Positions 21,375-32,717 of a stretch of DNA of 64,000 bases are shown here, piece by piece. The stretch is from Ceratodon purpureus. Lineage: Eukaryota > Streptophyta > Bryopsida > Pseudoditrichales > Ditrichaceae. The stretch covers positions 41,643,779 to 41,707,778 of the forward strand of contig CM026426.1 of NCBI GenBank assembly GCA_014871385.1, in the 5' to 3' direction. Under the pieces are notes generated by a model that saw only the letters and a list, made by a program, of their open reading frames with translations, was not told where the DNA came from and ran no database searches. Position numbers and translations under genes: made by a program. The stretch's first letter is position 1; each line of letters begins with the position of its first letter.

Positions 21375-23930
21375 TTGCCTCATGGGCCCAGCCTTGCAAG
21401 GCTGAGCCTCCGCACCCACTACTTGCCTATGGCCACTGAGAGCTTTCAGAGCCGAATGCTAACCAACAAGCAAGCATGTAGAAAAAAAAAGAGATGCCGA
21501 GGTGCCTCATCGGCCCAGCCTTGCAAGGCTAAGCCTCCCCACCCACTGCTTGCCTACGGCCACTGAGAGCTTTCGGGGCCGAATGCTCACCAACAAGCAA
21601 GCATGTAGAAAATAAAAAGGGATGCCGAGGTGCGTCATTGGCCCAGCCTTGCATGGCTGAGCCTCTGCACCCACTGCTTGCCTACAGCCACTCAGAGCTT
21701 TCGGGGCCGAATTCTAACAAACAAGCAAGCATATAGAAAAAAAAAAGGGATGCCGAGGTGCGTCATTGGCCCAGCCTTGCATCGCTGAGCCTCCGCACCC
21801 ACTGCTTGCCTACAGCCACTCAGAGCTTTCGGGGCCGAATTCTAACAAACAAGCAAGCATATAGAAAAGAAAAAGGGATGCCGAGGTACCTCATCGGCCC
21901 AGCCTTACAAGGCTGAGCCTCCGCACCCACCGCTTGCCTACGGCCACTGAGAGCTTTCGGGGCCGAATGCTAACCAACAACAAAGCATGTAGAAAATAAA
22001 AAGGGATGCCGAGGTGCGTTATCGGCCCAGCCTTGCAAGGCTGAGCCTCCGCACACACTGCTTGCCTACGGCCACTGAGAGCTTTCGTGCCCGAATGCTC
22101 ACCTACAAGCAAGCATGTAGAAAAGAAAAAGGGATGCCGAGGTGCGTCATCGGCCGAGCCTTGCATGGCTGAGCCTCCGCACCCACAGCTTGCCTACAGC
22201 CACTCAGAGCTTTCGGGGCCGAATGCTTACAAACAAGCAAGCATGTAGAAAAGAAAAAGCGATGCCGAGGTGCCTCATCAGCCGAGCCTTGCAAGGCTGA
22301 GCCTGCGCACCCACTGCTTGCCTACGGCCGCTGAGAGCTTTCAAGGCCCAAAGCATCCGTAGAAGCAAGCATGAAGAAAAAAAAAAGGGATGCCGAGGTG
22401 CCACATTGGCCCAGCCTTGCAAGGCTGAGCCTCCGCACCGACTCCTTGCCTACAGCCACTCAGAGCGTTCGAGGCCGAATTCTAACCAACAAGCAAGCAT
22501 GTAGAAAAAAAAAAGGGATGCCAAGGGGCCTCATCGGCCCAGCCTTGCAAAGCTGAGCCTCCGCACCCACTGCTTGCCTACGGCCACTGAGAGCTTTCGG
22601 GGCCGAATGCTAACCAACAAGCAAGCATGTAGAAAAAAAAAAGGGATGCCGAGTTGCCTCATGGGCCCAGCCTTGCAAGGCTGAGCCTCCGCACCCACTA
22701 CTTGCCTATGGCCACTGAGAGCTTTCAGAGCCGAATGCTAACCAACAAGCAAGCATGTAGAAAAAAAAAGAGATGCCGAGGTGCCTCATCAGCCCTGCCT
22801 TGCAAGGCTAAGCCTTCCCACCCACTGCTTGCCTACGGCCACTGAGAGCTTTCGGGGCCGAATGCTCACCAACAAGCAAGCATGTAGAAAATAAAAAGGG
22901 ATGCCGAGGTGCGTCATTGGCCCAGCCTTGCATGGCTGAGCCTCTGCACCCACTGCTTGCCTACAGCCACTCAGAGCTTTCGGGGCCGAATTCTAACAAA
23001 CAAGCAAGCATATAGAAAAAAAAAAGGGATGCCGAGGTGCGTCATTGGCCCTGCCTTGCATGGCTGAGCCTCCGCACCCACTGCTTGCCTACAGCCACTC
23101 AGAGCTTTCGGGGCCGAATTCTAACAAACAAGCAAGCATATAGAAAAGAAAAAGGGATGCCGAGGTACCTCATCGGCCCAGCCTTACAAGGCTGAGCCTC
23201 CGCACCCACCGCTTGCCTACGGCCACTGAGAGCTTTCGGGGCCGAATGCTAACCAACAACAAAGCATGTAGAGAATAAAAAGGGATGCCGAGGTGCGTTA
23301 TCGGCCCAGCCTTGCAAGGCTGAGCCTCCGCACACACTGCTTGCCTACGGCCACTGAGAGCTTTCGTGCCCGAATGCTCACCTACAAGCAAGCATGTAGA
23401 AAAGAAAAAGGGATGCCGAGGTGCGTCATCGGCCGAGCCTTGCATGGCTGAGCCTCTGCACCCACTGCTTGCCTACAGCCACTCAGAGCTTTCGGGGCCG
23501 AATTCTAACAAACAAGCAAGCATATAGAAAAAAAAAAGGGATGCCGAGGTGCGTCATTGGCCCTGCCTTGCATGGCTGAGCCTCCGCACCCACTGCTTGC
23601 CTACAGCCACTCAGAGCTTTCGGGGCCGAATTCTAACAAACAAGCAAGCATATAGAAAAGAAAAAGGGATGCCGAGGTACCTCATCGGCCCAGCCTTACA
23701 AGGCTGAGCCTCCGCACCCACCGCTTGCCTACGGCCACTGAGAGCTTTCGGGGCCGAATGCTAACCAACAACAAAGCATGTAGAGAATAAAAAGGGATGC
23801 TGAGGTGCGTTATCGGCCCAGCCTTGCAAGGCTGAGCCTCCGCACACACTGCTTGCCTACGGCCACTGAGAGCTTTCGTGCCCGAATGCTCACCTACAAG
23901 CAAGCATGTAGAAAAGAAAAAGGGATGCCG
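21375..23930. repeat. Higher-order repeat: 10-monomer block duplicated (period about 1279 bp)
   Basis: Unusual monomer variants recur at a spacing of 1279 bp (for example those near 21375 and 22654, and near 21891 and 23170). A further 512-bp (four-monomer) step repeats 23170 at 23682. This indicates recent segmental duplication in the right half of the array. Confidence 0.8.
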
Positions 23931-26749
23931 AGGTGCGTCATCGGCCGAGCCTTGCATGGCTGAGCCTCCGCACCCACAGCTTGCCTACAGCCACTCAGAG
24001 CTTTCGGGGCCGAATGCTTACAAACAAGCAAGCATGTAGAAAAGAAAAAGCGATGCCGAGGTGCCTCATCAGCCGAGCCTTGCAAGGCTGAGCCTGCGCA
24101 CCCACTGCTTGCCTACGGCCGCTGAGAGCTTTCAAGGCCCAAAGCATCCGAAGAAGCAAGCATGAAGAAAAAAAAAAGGGATGCCGAGGTGCCACATCGG
24201 CCCAGCCTTGCAAGGCTCAGCCTCCGCACCCACTACTTGCCTATGGCCACTGAGAGCTTTCAGAGCCGAATGCTAACCAACAAGCAAGCATGTAGAAAAA
24301 AAAAGAGATGCCGAGGTGCCTCATCGGCCCAGCCTTGCAAGGCTAAGCCTCCCCACCCACTGCTTGCCTACGGCCACTGAGAGCTTTCGGGGCCGAATGC
24401 TCACCAACAAGCAAGCATGTAGAAAATAAAAAGGGATGCCGAGGTGCGTCATTGGCCCAGCCTTGCATGGCTGAGCCTCTGCACCCACTGCTTGCCTACA
24501 GCCACTCAGAGCTTTCGGGGCCGAATTCTAACAAACAAGCAAGCATATAGAAAAAAAAAAGGGATGCCGAGGTGCGTCATTGGCCCAGCCTTGCATGGCT
24601 GAGCCTCCGCACCCACTGCTTGCCTACAGCCACTCAGAGCTTTCGGGGCCGAATGCTTACAAACAAGCAAGCATGTAGAAAAGAAAAAGCGATGCCGAGG
24701 TGCCTCATCAGCCGAGCCTTGCAAGGCTGAGCCTGCGCACCCACTGCTTGCCTACGGCCGCTGAGAGCTTTCAAGGCCCAAAGCATCCGAAGAAGCAAGC
24801 ATGAAGAAAAAAAAAAGGGATGCCGAGGTGCCACATCGGCCCAGCCTTGCAAGGCTGAGCCTCCGCACCGACTGCTTGCCTACAGCCACTCAGAGCGTTC
24901 GAGGCCGAATTCTAACCAACAAGCAAGCATGTAGAAAAAAAAAAGGGATGCCAAGGGGCCTCATCGGCCCAGCCTTGCAAAGCTGAGCCTCCGCACCCAC
25001 TGCTTGCCTACGGCCACTGAGAGCTTTCCGGGCCGAAAGCATACCAACAAGCAAGCATGTAGAAAATAAAAAGGGATGCCGAGGTGCGTCATCGGCCTAG
25101 CCTTGCAACGCTGAGCCTCCGCACACACTGCTTGCCTATGGCCACAGAGAGCTTTCGGGGCCGAATGCTAACCAAGAAGCAAGCATGTAGAAAAAAAAAA
25201 GGATGCCGAGGTGCCTCATCGGCCCAGCCTTGCAAGGCTGAGCATCCGCACCCACCGCTTGCCTACGGCCACTGAGAGCTTTCGGGGCCGAATGCTAACC
25301 AACAACAAAGCATGTAGAGAATAAAAAGGGATGCTGAGGTGCGTTATCGGCCCAGCCTTGCAAGGCTGAGCCTCCGCACACACTGCTTGCCTACGGCCAC
25401 TGAGAGCTTTCGTGCCCGAATGCTCACCTACAAGCAAGCATGTAGAAAAGAAAAAGGGATGCCGAGGTGCGTCATCGGCCGAGCCTTGCATGGCTGAGCC
25501 TCCGCACCCACAGCTTGCCTACAGCCACTCAGAGCTTTCGGGGCCGAATGCTTACAAACAAGCAAGCATGTAGAAAAGAAAAAGCGATGCCGAGGTGCCT
25601 CATCAGCCGAGCCTTGCAAGGCTGAGCCTGCGCACCCACTGCTTGCCTACGGCCGCTGAGAGCTTTCAAGGCCCAAAGCATCCGAAGAAGCAAGCATGAA
25701 GAAAAAAAAAAGGGATGCCGAGGTGCCACATCGGCCCAGCCTTGCAAGGCTCAGCCTCCGCACCCACTACTTGCCTATGGCCACTGAGAGCTTTCAGAGC
25801 CGAATGCTAACCAACAAGCAAGCATGTAGAAAAAAAAAGAGATGCCGAGGTGCCTCATCGGCCCAGCCTTGCAAGGCTAAGCCTCCCCACCCACTGCTTG
25901 CCTACGGCCACTGAGAGCTTTCGGGGCCGAATGCTCACCAACAAGCAAGCATGTAGAAAATAAAAAGGGATGCCGAGGTGCGTCATTGGCCCAGCCTTGC
26001 ATGGCTGAGCCTCTGCACCCACTGCTTGCCTACAGCCACTCAGAGCTTTCGGGGCCGAATTCTAACAAACAAGCAAGCATATAGAAAAAAAAAAGGGATG
26101 CCGAGGTGCGTCATTGGCCCAGCCTTGCATGGCTGAGCCTCCGCACCCACTGCTTGCCTACAGCCACTCAGAGCTTTCGGGGCCGAATGCTTACAAACAA
26201 GCAAGCATGTAGAAAAGAAAAAGCGATGCCGAGGTGCCTCATCAGCCGAGCCTTGCAAGGCTGAGCCTGCGCACCCACTGCTTGCCTACGGCCGCTGAGA
26301 GCTTTCAAGGCCCAAAGCATCCGAAGAAGCAAGCATGAAGAAAAAAAAAAGGGATGCCGAGGTGCCACATCGGCCCAGCCTTGCAAGGCTGAGCCTCCGC
26401 ACCGACTGCTTGCCTACAGCCACTCAGAGCGTTCGAGGCCGAATTCTAACCAACAAGCAAGCATGTAGAAAAAAAAAAGGGATGCCAAGGGGCCTCATCG
26501 GCCCAGCCTTGCAAAGCTGAGCCTCCGCACCCACTGCTTGCCTACGGCCACTGAGAGCTTTCCGGGCCGAAAGCATACCAACAAGCAAGCATGTAGAAAA
26601 TAAAAAGGGATGCCGAGGTGCGTCATCGGCCTAGCCTTGCAACGCTGAGCCTCCGCACACACTGCTTGCCTATGGCCACAGAGAGCTTTCGGGGCCGAAT
26701 GCTAACCAAGAAGCAAGCATGTAGAAAAAAAAAAGGATGCCGAGGTGCC
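23682..26749. repeat. Higher-order repeat: 12-monomer block duplicated (period 1534 bp)
   Basis: Positions 23682, 23995, 24162, 24506, 24634, 24801 and 25084 recur almost unchanged at 25216, 25529, 25696, 26040, 26168, 26335 and 26618, each 1534 bp later. It is the youngest duplication in the array by similarity. Confidence 0.85.
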
Positions 26750-27853
26750 TCATCGGCCCAGCCTTGCAAGGCTGAGCATCCGCACCCACTGCTTGCCTAC
26801 TGCCACTGAGAGCTTTCGGGGCCGAATGCTAACCAACAAGCAAGCATGTAGAAAAAATAGAGGGATGCCGAGGTGCGTCATCGGCCTAGCCTTGCATGGC
26901 TGAGCCTCCGCACCCACTGCTTGCCTACGGCCACTGAGAGCTTTTGCGCCCGAATGCTTACCAACAAGCAAGCATGTAGAAAAGAAAAAGGGATGCCTAG
27001 GTGCCTCATCGGCCTAGCCTTGCAAGGCTGAGCCTCCGCACCCACTGCTTGCCTACGGCCACTAAGAGCTTTCGGGGCCGAATGCTAACCAACAAGCAAG
27101 CATGTAGAAAATAAAAAGGGATGCCGAGGGGCCTCATCGGCCCAGCCTTGCAAGGCTGAGCCTCCGCACCCACTGCTTGCCTATGCCCACAGAGAGCTTT
27201 CGGGGCCGAAAGCTAACCAACAAGCAAGCATGTAGAAAAAATTGAGGGATGCCGAGGTGCGTCATCGGCCCAGCCTTGCAAGGGTGAGCCTCCGCACCCA
27301 CTGCTTGCTTACGGCCACTGATAGCTTTCAGGGCCAAATGCTAACCAACAAGCAAGCATGTAGAAAAAATAGAGGGATGGGGAGGTGCGTCATCGGCCCA
27401 GCCTTGCAAGGCTGAGCCTCCGCACCCACTGCTTGCCTACGGCCACTAAGAGCTTTCATGGCCGAATGGTAACAAACAAGCAAGCATGTAGAAAAAATAG
27501 AGGGATGCCGAGGTGCCTCATCGGCCCAGCCTTGCAAGGCTGAGCCTCCGCACCCACTGCTTGCCTACGGCCACTGAGAGCTTTCGGGGCCGAATGCTTA
27601 CCAACAAGCAAGCATGTAGAAGAAAAAAAGGGATGCCGAGGTGCCTCATCGGCGCAGGCTTGCAAGGCTGAGCCTCCGCACCCACAATTTCATCTCAGTT
27701 AGTCACACTACCAACATACAAACCCCAATCCTCCCAGCGTTACCCACGACTCACCCACAATCAAACATACATACCCGAACCCACATTCTCAGCAAACCCT
27801 AATCTCATCAAATTCCGATTCGCACAATCGCAACAGGGGTAGGATGCTTACCT

Positions 27854-28538
27854 CGATTGCAACGTTCTCGTCACCTTGGGCGTCGCCGAGAGCACCTTCC
27901 CTTTCGTCGTCATCCTCCTCTCCTTTGTGGTGATTGTCCTCACGGTCTCCTTCTTGGTCGTCTTCATCCTCCTCTCCTTCTTGGTCATCGTCTTCCTGGT
28001 CTCCTTCTTGGCTGTCGACCTCCTGCTCCCCGTCGTGGTGGTCGTCGTCCTGCTCGCCTTCGTGGTCGTGGTCCTTGTGCTCTCCCGCAAGGACGTCGTC
28101 TCCTTCAACCTTTGGCACCTCCTGGACGACTGCCCCAATTGCCCTCCCTGCCTCATGGTCCATCTCCGCAGCACCAGTCGCACCCCCTGCTTCCCTCCCC
28201 GACCCACGCCCTCCGCGGCCCGCACCTCCACGCCGTCTCCTCCCAACTTGCTTCTCCGAACCCTGCTTCTCAGACTTTCGACCTGCTCCTCGCCCAACCC
28301 CACGCGCACTACGGCCCACGCGTCTTTGCCCACGTTTTATATGACCTCCGCGGGCCGCAAGAGCTCGATCTACGGCCTCCCCTTCTTCCATAATTGCTCG
28401 TCTCGCTCTCGCAGCTCTACCTCGCCATTCGCTTGAACCCTCTTGCGCTTCTTCTCCACTCACTTCTTCTCTTACTCCTCCACTTTGTTTAGCAAACCTC
28501 GATCCCCCTCCCTCATTCCACTTCCTCAAAAGACGCAA
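27854..28538 (-). CDS. Acidic/RG-rich exon of the YxPTSP gene
   Basis: The frame is open for about 230 codons. The first half is Arg/Gly-rich (RRVGRSARGVGRGAGR, RRRRGGAGRGGRGSGR). The second half is a run of acidic near-repeats of the type DDQEGxxEDD and HHDGEQE. It ends in DENVAIE at a strong donor (GAG|GTAAGC), phase 0, which fits the small ESSEDN exon at 17657. The acceptor is not settled (CCTCAG near 28551 or TTTGAG near 28526). Mixed basic and acidic low-complexity tracts are common in nuclear proteins that bind chromatin or RNA. The long plus-strand frames across it are its antisense. Confidence 0.5.
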
Positions 28539-28545
28539 GTTAGCA

Positions 28546-28745
28546 AAACTGAGGAAATAATTTTCAAAAAATAACTGCGCGCGAACTAGAATTAAGAATT
28601 CTCAACACCAAAATCACGAGAATTTTACGTCAAAACTATGTTTAAAATCTGAGAATTTGCAATAATTCAAACATTGTAAGGGTCATGGTTTCAACTAAAA
28701 GAAATAAAATACAGTTTCAACAATGGAACGAGATCAGTAACTTAC
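28546..28745 (-). other. Intron of the YxPTSP gene
   Basis: AT-rich sequence between the GTAAGT donor at 28745 and the next exon. Confidence 0.45.
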
Positions 28746-28993
28746 TTCGGTAGAAAGAGTACCCTCTTCAGGAAGTGACCCGTTTAAGCCAAACGAAGGC
28801 TGCGGAGACTGTGGTGTCTCTAAACCATCAAACTCTAAATCTTCCGTCATCTCCTTATCATTTTCGAGCATGTTTTTTACAGCGTGGTCACAAACCGTGA
28901 CATCTAAATCCTCCTCTTTAATTTTCACTATAGAATCTAGAATGACTTCACGAATGCCAAAGGCAGCCCAGCTCCGCGAACCTTCAGAGGTGC
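28746..28993 (-). CDS. Upstream exon of the YxPTSP gene
   Basis: The frame includes IREVILDSIVKIKEEDLDV, then an acidic stretch (ENDKEMTEDLEFDGL) and ends GTLSTE at a perfect donor (GAA|GTAAGT). The frame stays open upstream to about 29030, and its start or acceptor is not identified. The nested retrotransposon begins 120 bp further upstream, so the promoter or first exon of this gene may lie across it at 45663-46200. The phase at its end does not fit simply with the next exon, so a small exon may be missed. Confidence 0.4.
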
Positions 28994-29493
28994 ACTCAAG
29001 AGGTTCCCTCTCGACTTTGCCTTTCTACGTGATTCTCTCCTCCTCCTCGCTCTCCTATTCGTAAAGTCTGTACCATATGCTTTCCTTCTAGGTCTATGAG
29101 TCACAGAAGTGAATGTGGAAAGTGATTTCCACGGTTGACACACCGGAATACTAATTCCGGTAGGAAAATGATAAAAAAATTAAAAATTTTATGTTAGAAA
29201 TACGGAAGTACTAAGCCTATAAGTAAAACAACCGGTTAAGCCGGTCGGCTGAATAAATAAGTGACCGGAAGGCCAGCCGGGTGAGATCCGGTCGTCTGCG
29301 GTGGAGGAGAGACGGGTACAGTCCATATGACAGAGCCCTGACCCGGCAGACTTAAGGATAACCACCAAAAGGTACAACGCACACGGGGATAATGGCTGCA
29401 ACCATTAAAACGCCGCCGATCGCGACCGTCCAATGATGAGGGGCTACGACCGTCCGTCATGATGAGCTACGAACGGGTGGGCGCGAGGGCAGG

Positions 29494-29500
29494 TATAAAA
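29494..29500 (+). promoter_or_regulatory. LTR TATA box
   Basis: TATAAAA lies about 200 bp before the LTR ORF start. It is repeated at 42528-42534 in the other LTR, where it would drive transcription into the right part of M2. Confidence 0.65.
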
Positions 29501-29702
29501 GGAGGAAGAACCGCCATGCTCCTCCTTTCTCTTTGTCATTTTGTGGCACGACGGGTCCTTGCGCTCTAAGGCGGAGGGCGCAGTTAGGGTTAGACGGTAG
29601 GAGAGAGACGGTGAGACGGAAGTGTTTCCGTTAGGCGAGAGATTGTGGTGAGGATCGTGCGTGCAGGTGTTACCGGAGTGACGGAGAGGAGGACTTAGCA
29701 GA

Positions 29703-31568
29703 ATGGGTAGGAAAGGGAAGGAACCGGCGGCGGAAGGACAGTCGTTCAGGGTACAACGGGTAATGCCGTTGATACCGGCCGGCGAGAAGGAGAAGGAGCT
29801 CCTCCGGACCGCCTTAGAGTCTATGAGATGTGAGGTCCTACTGGACAAGGCATGGGGTTGGAAGCTTGCCCTTCCGGCCCAGGAGATCCTCGTCAAGAAT
29901 CCCGAGAATCGAGGAACCATCCGGGGAGAGCCGGATAAGTGGACGGCACAACTCTGGAGGGAGACGTATGGTTTCAAGAACTCCGGCGAGGTCTCGACAC
30001 CGGAGACCCGGGACTTCGTACACCGGTATCTCAAGGGGGCCGGAGACCCGAGAGAAGGATGGGAGCTGGATGACATTGCGGATCCGGAGGCCCGGAGAGT
30101 CGTAGGGTTTATGAACCCTATTTTCCATCCGGAAAAGCCCAAACGGATCACCATTAAGTGGGCGTCCGTTTTCATTGGGGCCATGATCGGTGAATTCACG
30201 GTGGACTGGGGTGTCATGATGAAGACGATAATCGACCGGCAGGTGGCCAATCTCCGGAAGACCAAGAAGCAGGCCACCTGCCTTCCGTCTTTCCTCATTC
30301 ACCTCTACCGTACTAAGGGGCTGTTGAGTACTGAGGAGGTCCGGGAGTACGATGAGCTCTTAAGCTATCAACAGTTCGCTGAGCCGGAAGAAGTGTCCGA
30401 CCAGGACGACGATGATGATGTTATCGAGGTCTCCCCCACGCCGGCTAAGAGACCCCGTCCCAGCCCGGAAAAGGGACAGCCATCCGGATCACCTCGGACT
30501 CCCATACCGGCCAAGCAAACCCTAAACACGGAGATCCAACAACCCACCGGACCACCGGAGCACACCGGAGATCCGTATCAGGACTTAGTTAACCTATCGG
30601 AACAGGCGACGACGTATGCCCGGTTCTTACAGTCGACTAGGCAGGTGGAGGGCCGGTTGGCTAGGGAAGTAATGATCCTTACGGGTTCGGACCGGGTGGA
30701 GGATTGCCTGAGTATTCTTCGCAAGCACCGGGATTTGGCCAGTCTCCAGGACAAGCACATGGACCGGCTAGCGAAGTACCGGGAGACGAATCGGAAGCTC
30801 GAGGAGGAAGTGCGTGATGCCCGGAAAGATTTCAATGACGCCCGTGACCGGTCAGTCGAGGCCATCCGGTCGGTCGCCGAGATCAAGGCCACTTTAGCTC
30901 TTCCGGTAGATGTGGCCAATCAGTGCGCCGTTTATCAGGCCTTCCTGACCCGTCAACCGGATCCGACTATGAAGAATATTATAAAGTTCATGCACGACCG
31001 GACGCAGGTGATGAAGGACACTTGGATGCAGATGAAGAACCTGGTGGAAGTCCTCGGTTACGCAGAGGCCGGTCCGTCATCAGGGCCACCGGCAAATCAA
31101 GAGGATCCCAGACCACCGTCCCCAACCAGGGAACCGGCACCGGTACCACCTCCAGCCTCTCCGATACGGTCGGCCATCCGGCCAGCCCAACAGGAGGTAG
31201 GACACCCGCTGGAGGATCCTATTCCGGATACCTTGAGCAGTCTGCACACTCTACCCAACTTGGATGGAGTCGAGACTGTTAACCCCGGAAACATTCCTTT
31301 GGGACCGGACCAGAGACCACCACCGGTAGATTTTATGCCGGTACAGGGATCTCCGGAAACGCTCCAGGTGGATCTCAGCGCAGTTCCGGTGGCGGCACGA
31401 TCTCCATCCCCGGCAGTTCAAGTAGACCGATCCCGGAAGTCCAGCGAACCGTCAGCATCTGAGGCTCCGGAAGAAGGCCCCTCGTTGAAGAAACTGAAGC
31501 GGCCACAGAAGAAGGAACGGTTGGACGGAACCCGGCACAGTCCCCGGCTCGATAAGCACAAGGAGTAG
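29703..31568 (+). CDS. LTR-encoded 621-aa protein (5-prime LTR copy)
   Basis: A long frame lies wholly inside the LTR. An N-terminal domain (about residues 15-215) contains blocks such as LESMRCEVLLDKAWGW, TIRGEPDKWTAQLW, ARRVVGFMNPIFHPEKPKRI and PSFLIHLYRTKGLLS. An acidic DDDDDVIEVSP segment follows (near 235), then a coiled-coil-like region (about 290-400) and a Pro/Ser-rich basic C-terminus. The N-terminal blocks align with those of the 731-aa protein in the family-2 LTR (37196-39391). No known retroviral, transposase or host domain is recognised. The two copies in this element are identical in sequence, which reflects LTR copying and not selection. The element is a retroelement fossil; a role for the protein is unknown. 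Confidence 0.8.
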   Translation: MGRKGKEPAAEGQSFRVQRVMPLIPAGEKEKELLRTALESMRCEVLLDKAWGWKLALPAQEILVKNPENRGTIRGEPDKWTAQLWRETYGFKNSGEVSTPETRDFVHRYLKGAGDPREGWELDDIADPEARRVVGFMNPIFHPEKPKRITIKWASVFIGAMIGEFTVDWGVMMKTIIDRQVANLRKTKKQATCLPSFLIHLYRTKGLLSTEEVREYDELLSYQQFAEPEEVSDQDDDDDVIEVSPTPAKRPRPSPEKGQPSGSPRTPIPAKQTLNTEIQQPTGPPEHTGDPYQDLVNLSEQATTYARFLQSTRQVEGRLAREVMILTGSDRVEDCLSILRKHRDLASLQDKHMDRLAKYRETNRKLEEEVRDARKDFNDARDRSVEAIRSVAEIKATLALPVDVANQCAVYQAFLTRQPDPTMKNIIKFMHDRTQVMKDTWMQMKNLVEVLGYAEAGPSSGPPANQEDPRPPSPTREPAPVPPPASPIRSAIRPAQQEVGHPLEDPIPDTLSSLHTLPNLDGVETVNPGNIPLGPDQRPPPVDFMPVQGSPETLQVDLSAVPVAARSPSPAVQVDRSRKSSEPSASEAPEEGPSLKKLKRPQKKERLDGTRHSPRLDKHKE

Positions 31569-32632
31569 GGTTTAGGATAAGGACCGGATAAAATGGCAGC
31601 GACTAACGATGGGGCTCCAGTGCACCCGGCTGCCAATCCGGATAGATAGCGGCAGTAACTAGGAATAGAAGGCGGCCACCGGTCCGGGATTCCCGGATCC
31701 AAGATCCGGAATTTCTGGATCTCGGGGGCCACTTGGTCGTTGTAGGAACCGATAGGTTTTAGTATTTAAGTTAGACGTTTTTCCAAGGCCAGGGCCTTGT
31801 TTTTGTACGCCGTTTTGTTGTTGCAATTGAGAATATACTTTTGATTTGTTGTGTCAACCGGCTGCTGACGGGTCCGTTGCCGTATGGTTTGTGGTACTAT
31901 TGTCTTCAGTAGTGTTCCGGAGGAGTGTTGAACAGTAGGAAGGTCGGGAGAGCGCCCGGAGAGACTGGGGAGGTGTCAAGCGTCGAGTGTTGACGGTTTC
32001 CAGTCCCGGAAGGAGCCCGTAGGGGAGGAGAGACGTATTGCAGCAGGGCTGGTAGTCTCAAGGACACGGAGGGCCGTGTGTACACCGGGATCCGGAAACG
32101 GACCGGTCGCTTCCTGTAGATGGGATAAAAGCCGGATGCCCTACTGCGAACCAATACGGAAGGAAGATAGTATGGTAGGATACCGTGCAGCCGTAAGGTG
32201 ATGTCATTGTAGTATGATTTCCGTATCCGTAACCGGTACTGAGTAGTTATCCGGACCGGTCCATAGCAGTACGGAAGGATTATTACTCCACTTCTCGGGT
32301 GGTAGATAGGAACAGTGGGGTGTCCAGCCACTTTAAGTCACAGGACGGTGGAAAATCCAGCCACTTGAAAGGATAGACGGATCAGTGGGAACCGGCCACT
32401 AGTCTAAAAAGCCGGAAAATAGGAACGAGGCAAAAACTACCGGAGTTGTCCAACCGTCTGTAAGACGGTGTACGGTCGGACACGGGTGGTGATTTCCGTT
32501 AAAATCTAAAAGGAAGAAAACTATAGGTCTTCGTGGGAACGAACACGGAGTGGTTTACTTTGGAGGGTATTTAGTGTCAATTAAGTGCCTTCCGGAGGAA
32601 TACTGATACCACGTCGTGCTTCATGTGATTTT

Positions 32633-32650
32633 TGGCGCCGCTGCCGGGGA
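32633..32650 (+). other. Primer binding site, tRNA-Asp type
   Basis: TGGCGCCGCTGCCGGGGA lies ten bases after the LTR. Apart from one base it is the tRNA-Asp-complementary site common in plant Ty3 elements. Confidence 0.85.
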
Positions 32651-32717
32651 TCTATATGATTTTCTTCCTCCGGATTTCTACGGTTGTCACTAACCCAAGT
32701 CAGGTTGTAGAAAACGC

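Larger units (their letters stand above)
17700..27685. repeat. Satellite array, 128-bp monomer, about 78 units
   Basis: A 128-bp unit is repeated head to tail for 9.99 kb without interruption. Each unit has an A-tract of 8-11 (often broken by one T or G) after CATGTAGA, and a 14-bp perfect palindrome AGCCTTGCAAGGCT in the consensus. Units differ by a few to some 15 per cent. The array lies within the apparent intron between the exons at 27854 and 17657 of the YxPTSP gene. M1 has no such array at the matching place, so amplification took place in the M2 lineage or was lost from M1. Open frames of 60-120 codons in it are by-products of the repeat. Confidence 0.95.
29114..32623 (+). repeat. 5-prime LTR of the family-1 element
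   Basis: It begins TGTGGAAAGTG and ends TTCA just before the primer site. A TATA box (29494) precedes a GC-rich leader and a 621-codon ORF. The region after the ORF is rich in CCGGAA words. At 3.5 kb it is long for a plant LTR. Confidence 0.95.

Noticed and set aside
17700-27685. Dozens of open frames of 60-122 codons on both strands
   Set aside because: They are by-products of the 128-bp satellite, whose length is not a multiple of three. The products repeat the same peptide in shifted frames.
17700-27685. CRISPR array
   Set aside because: Repeats are directly adjacent with no unique spacers and the DNA is eukaryotic.
27857-28436. Plus-strand frames of 136-186 codons rich in Leu/Val or Ser
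   Set aside because: They are antisense of the acidic, GC-rich exon on the minus strand, which has a proper donor and phase.
29444-30298. 284-codon minus-strand frame in the LTR (and its copy at 42478-43332)
   Set aside because: Shadow of the 621-codon ORF; no motif and no counterpart in the family-2 LTR.
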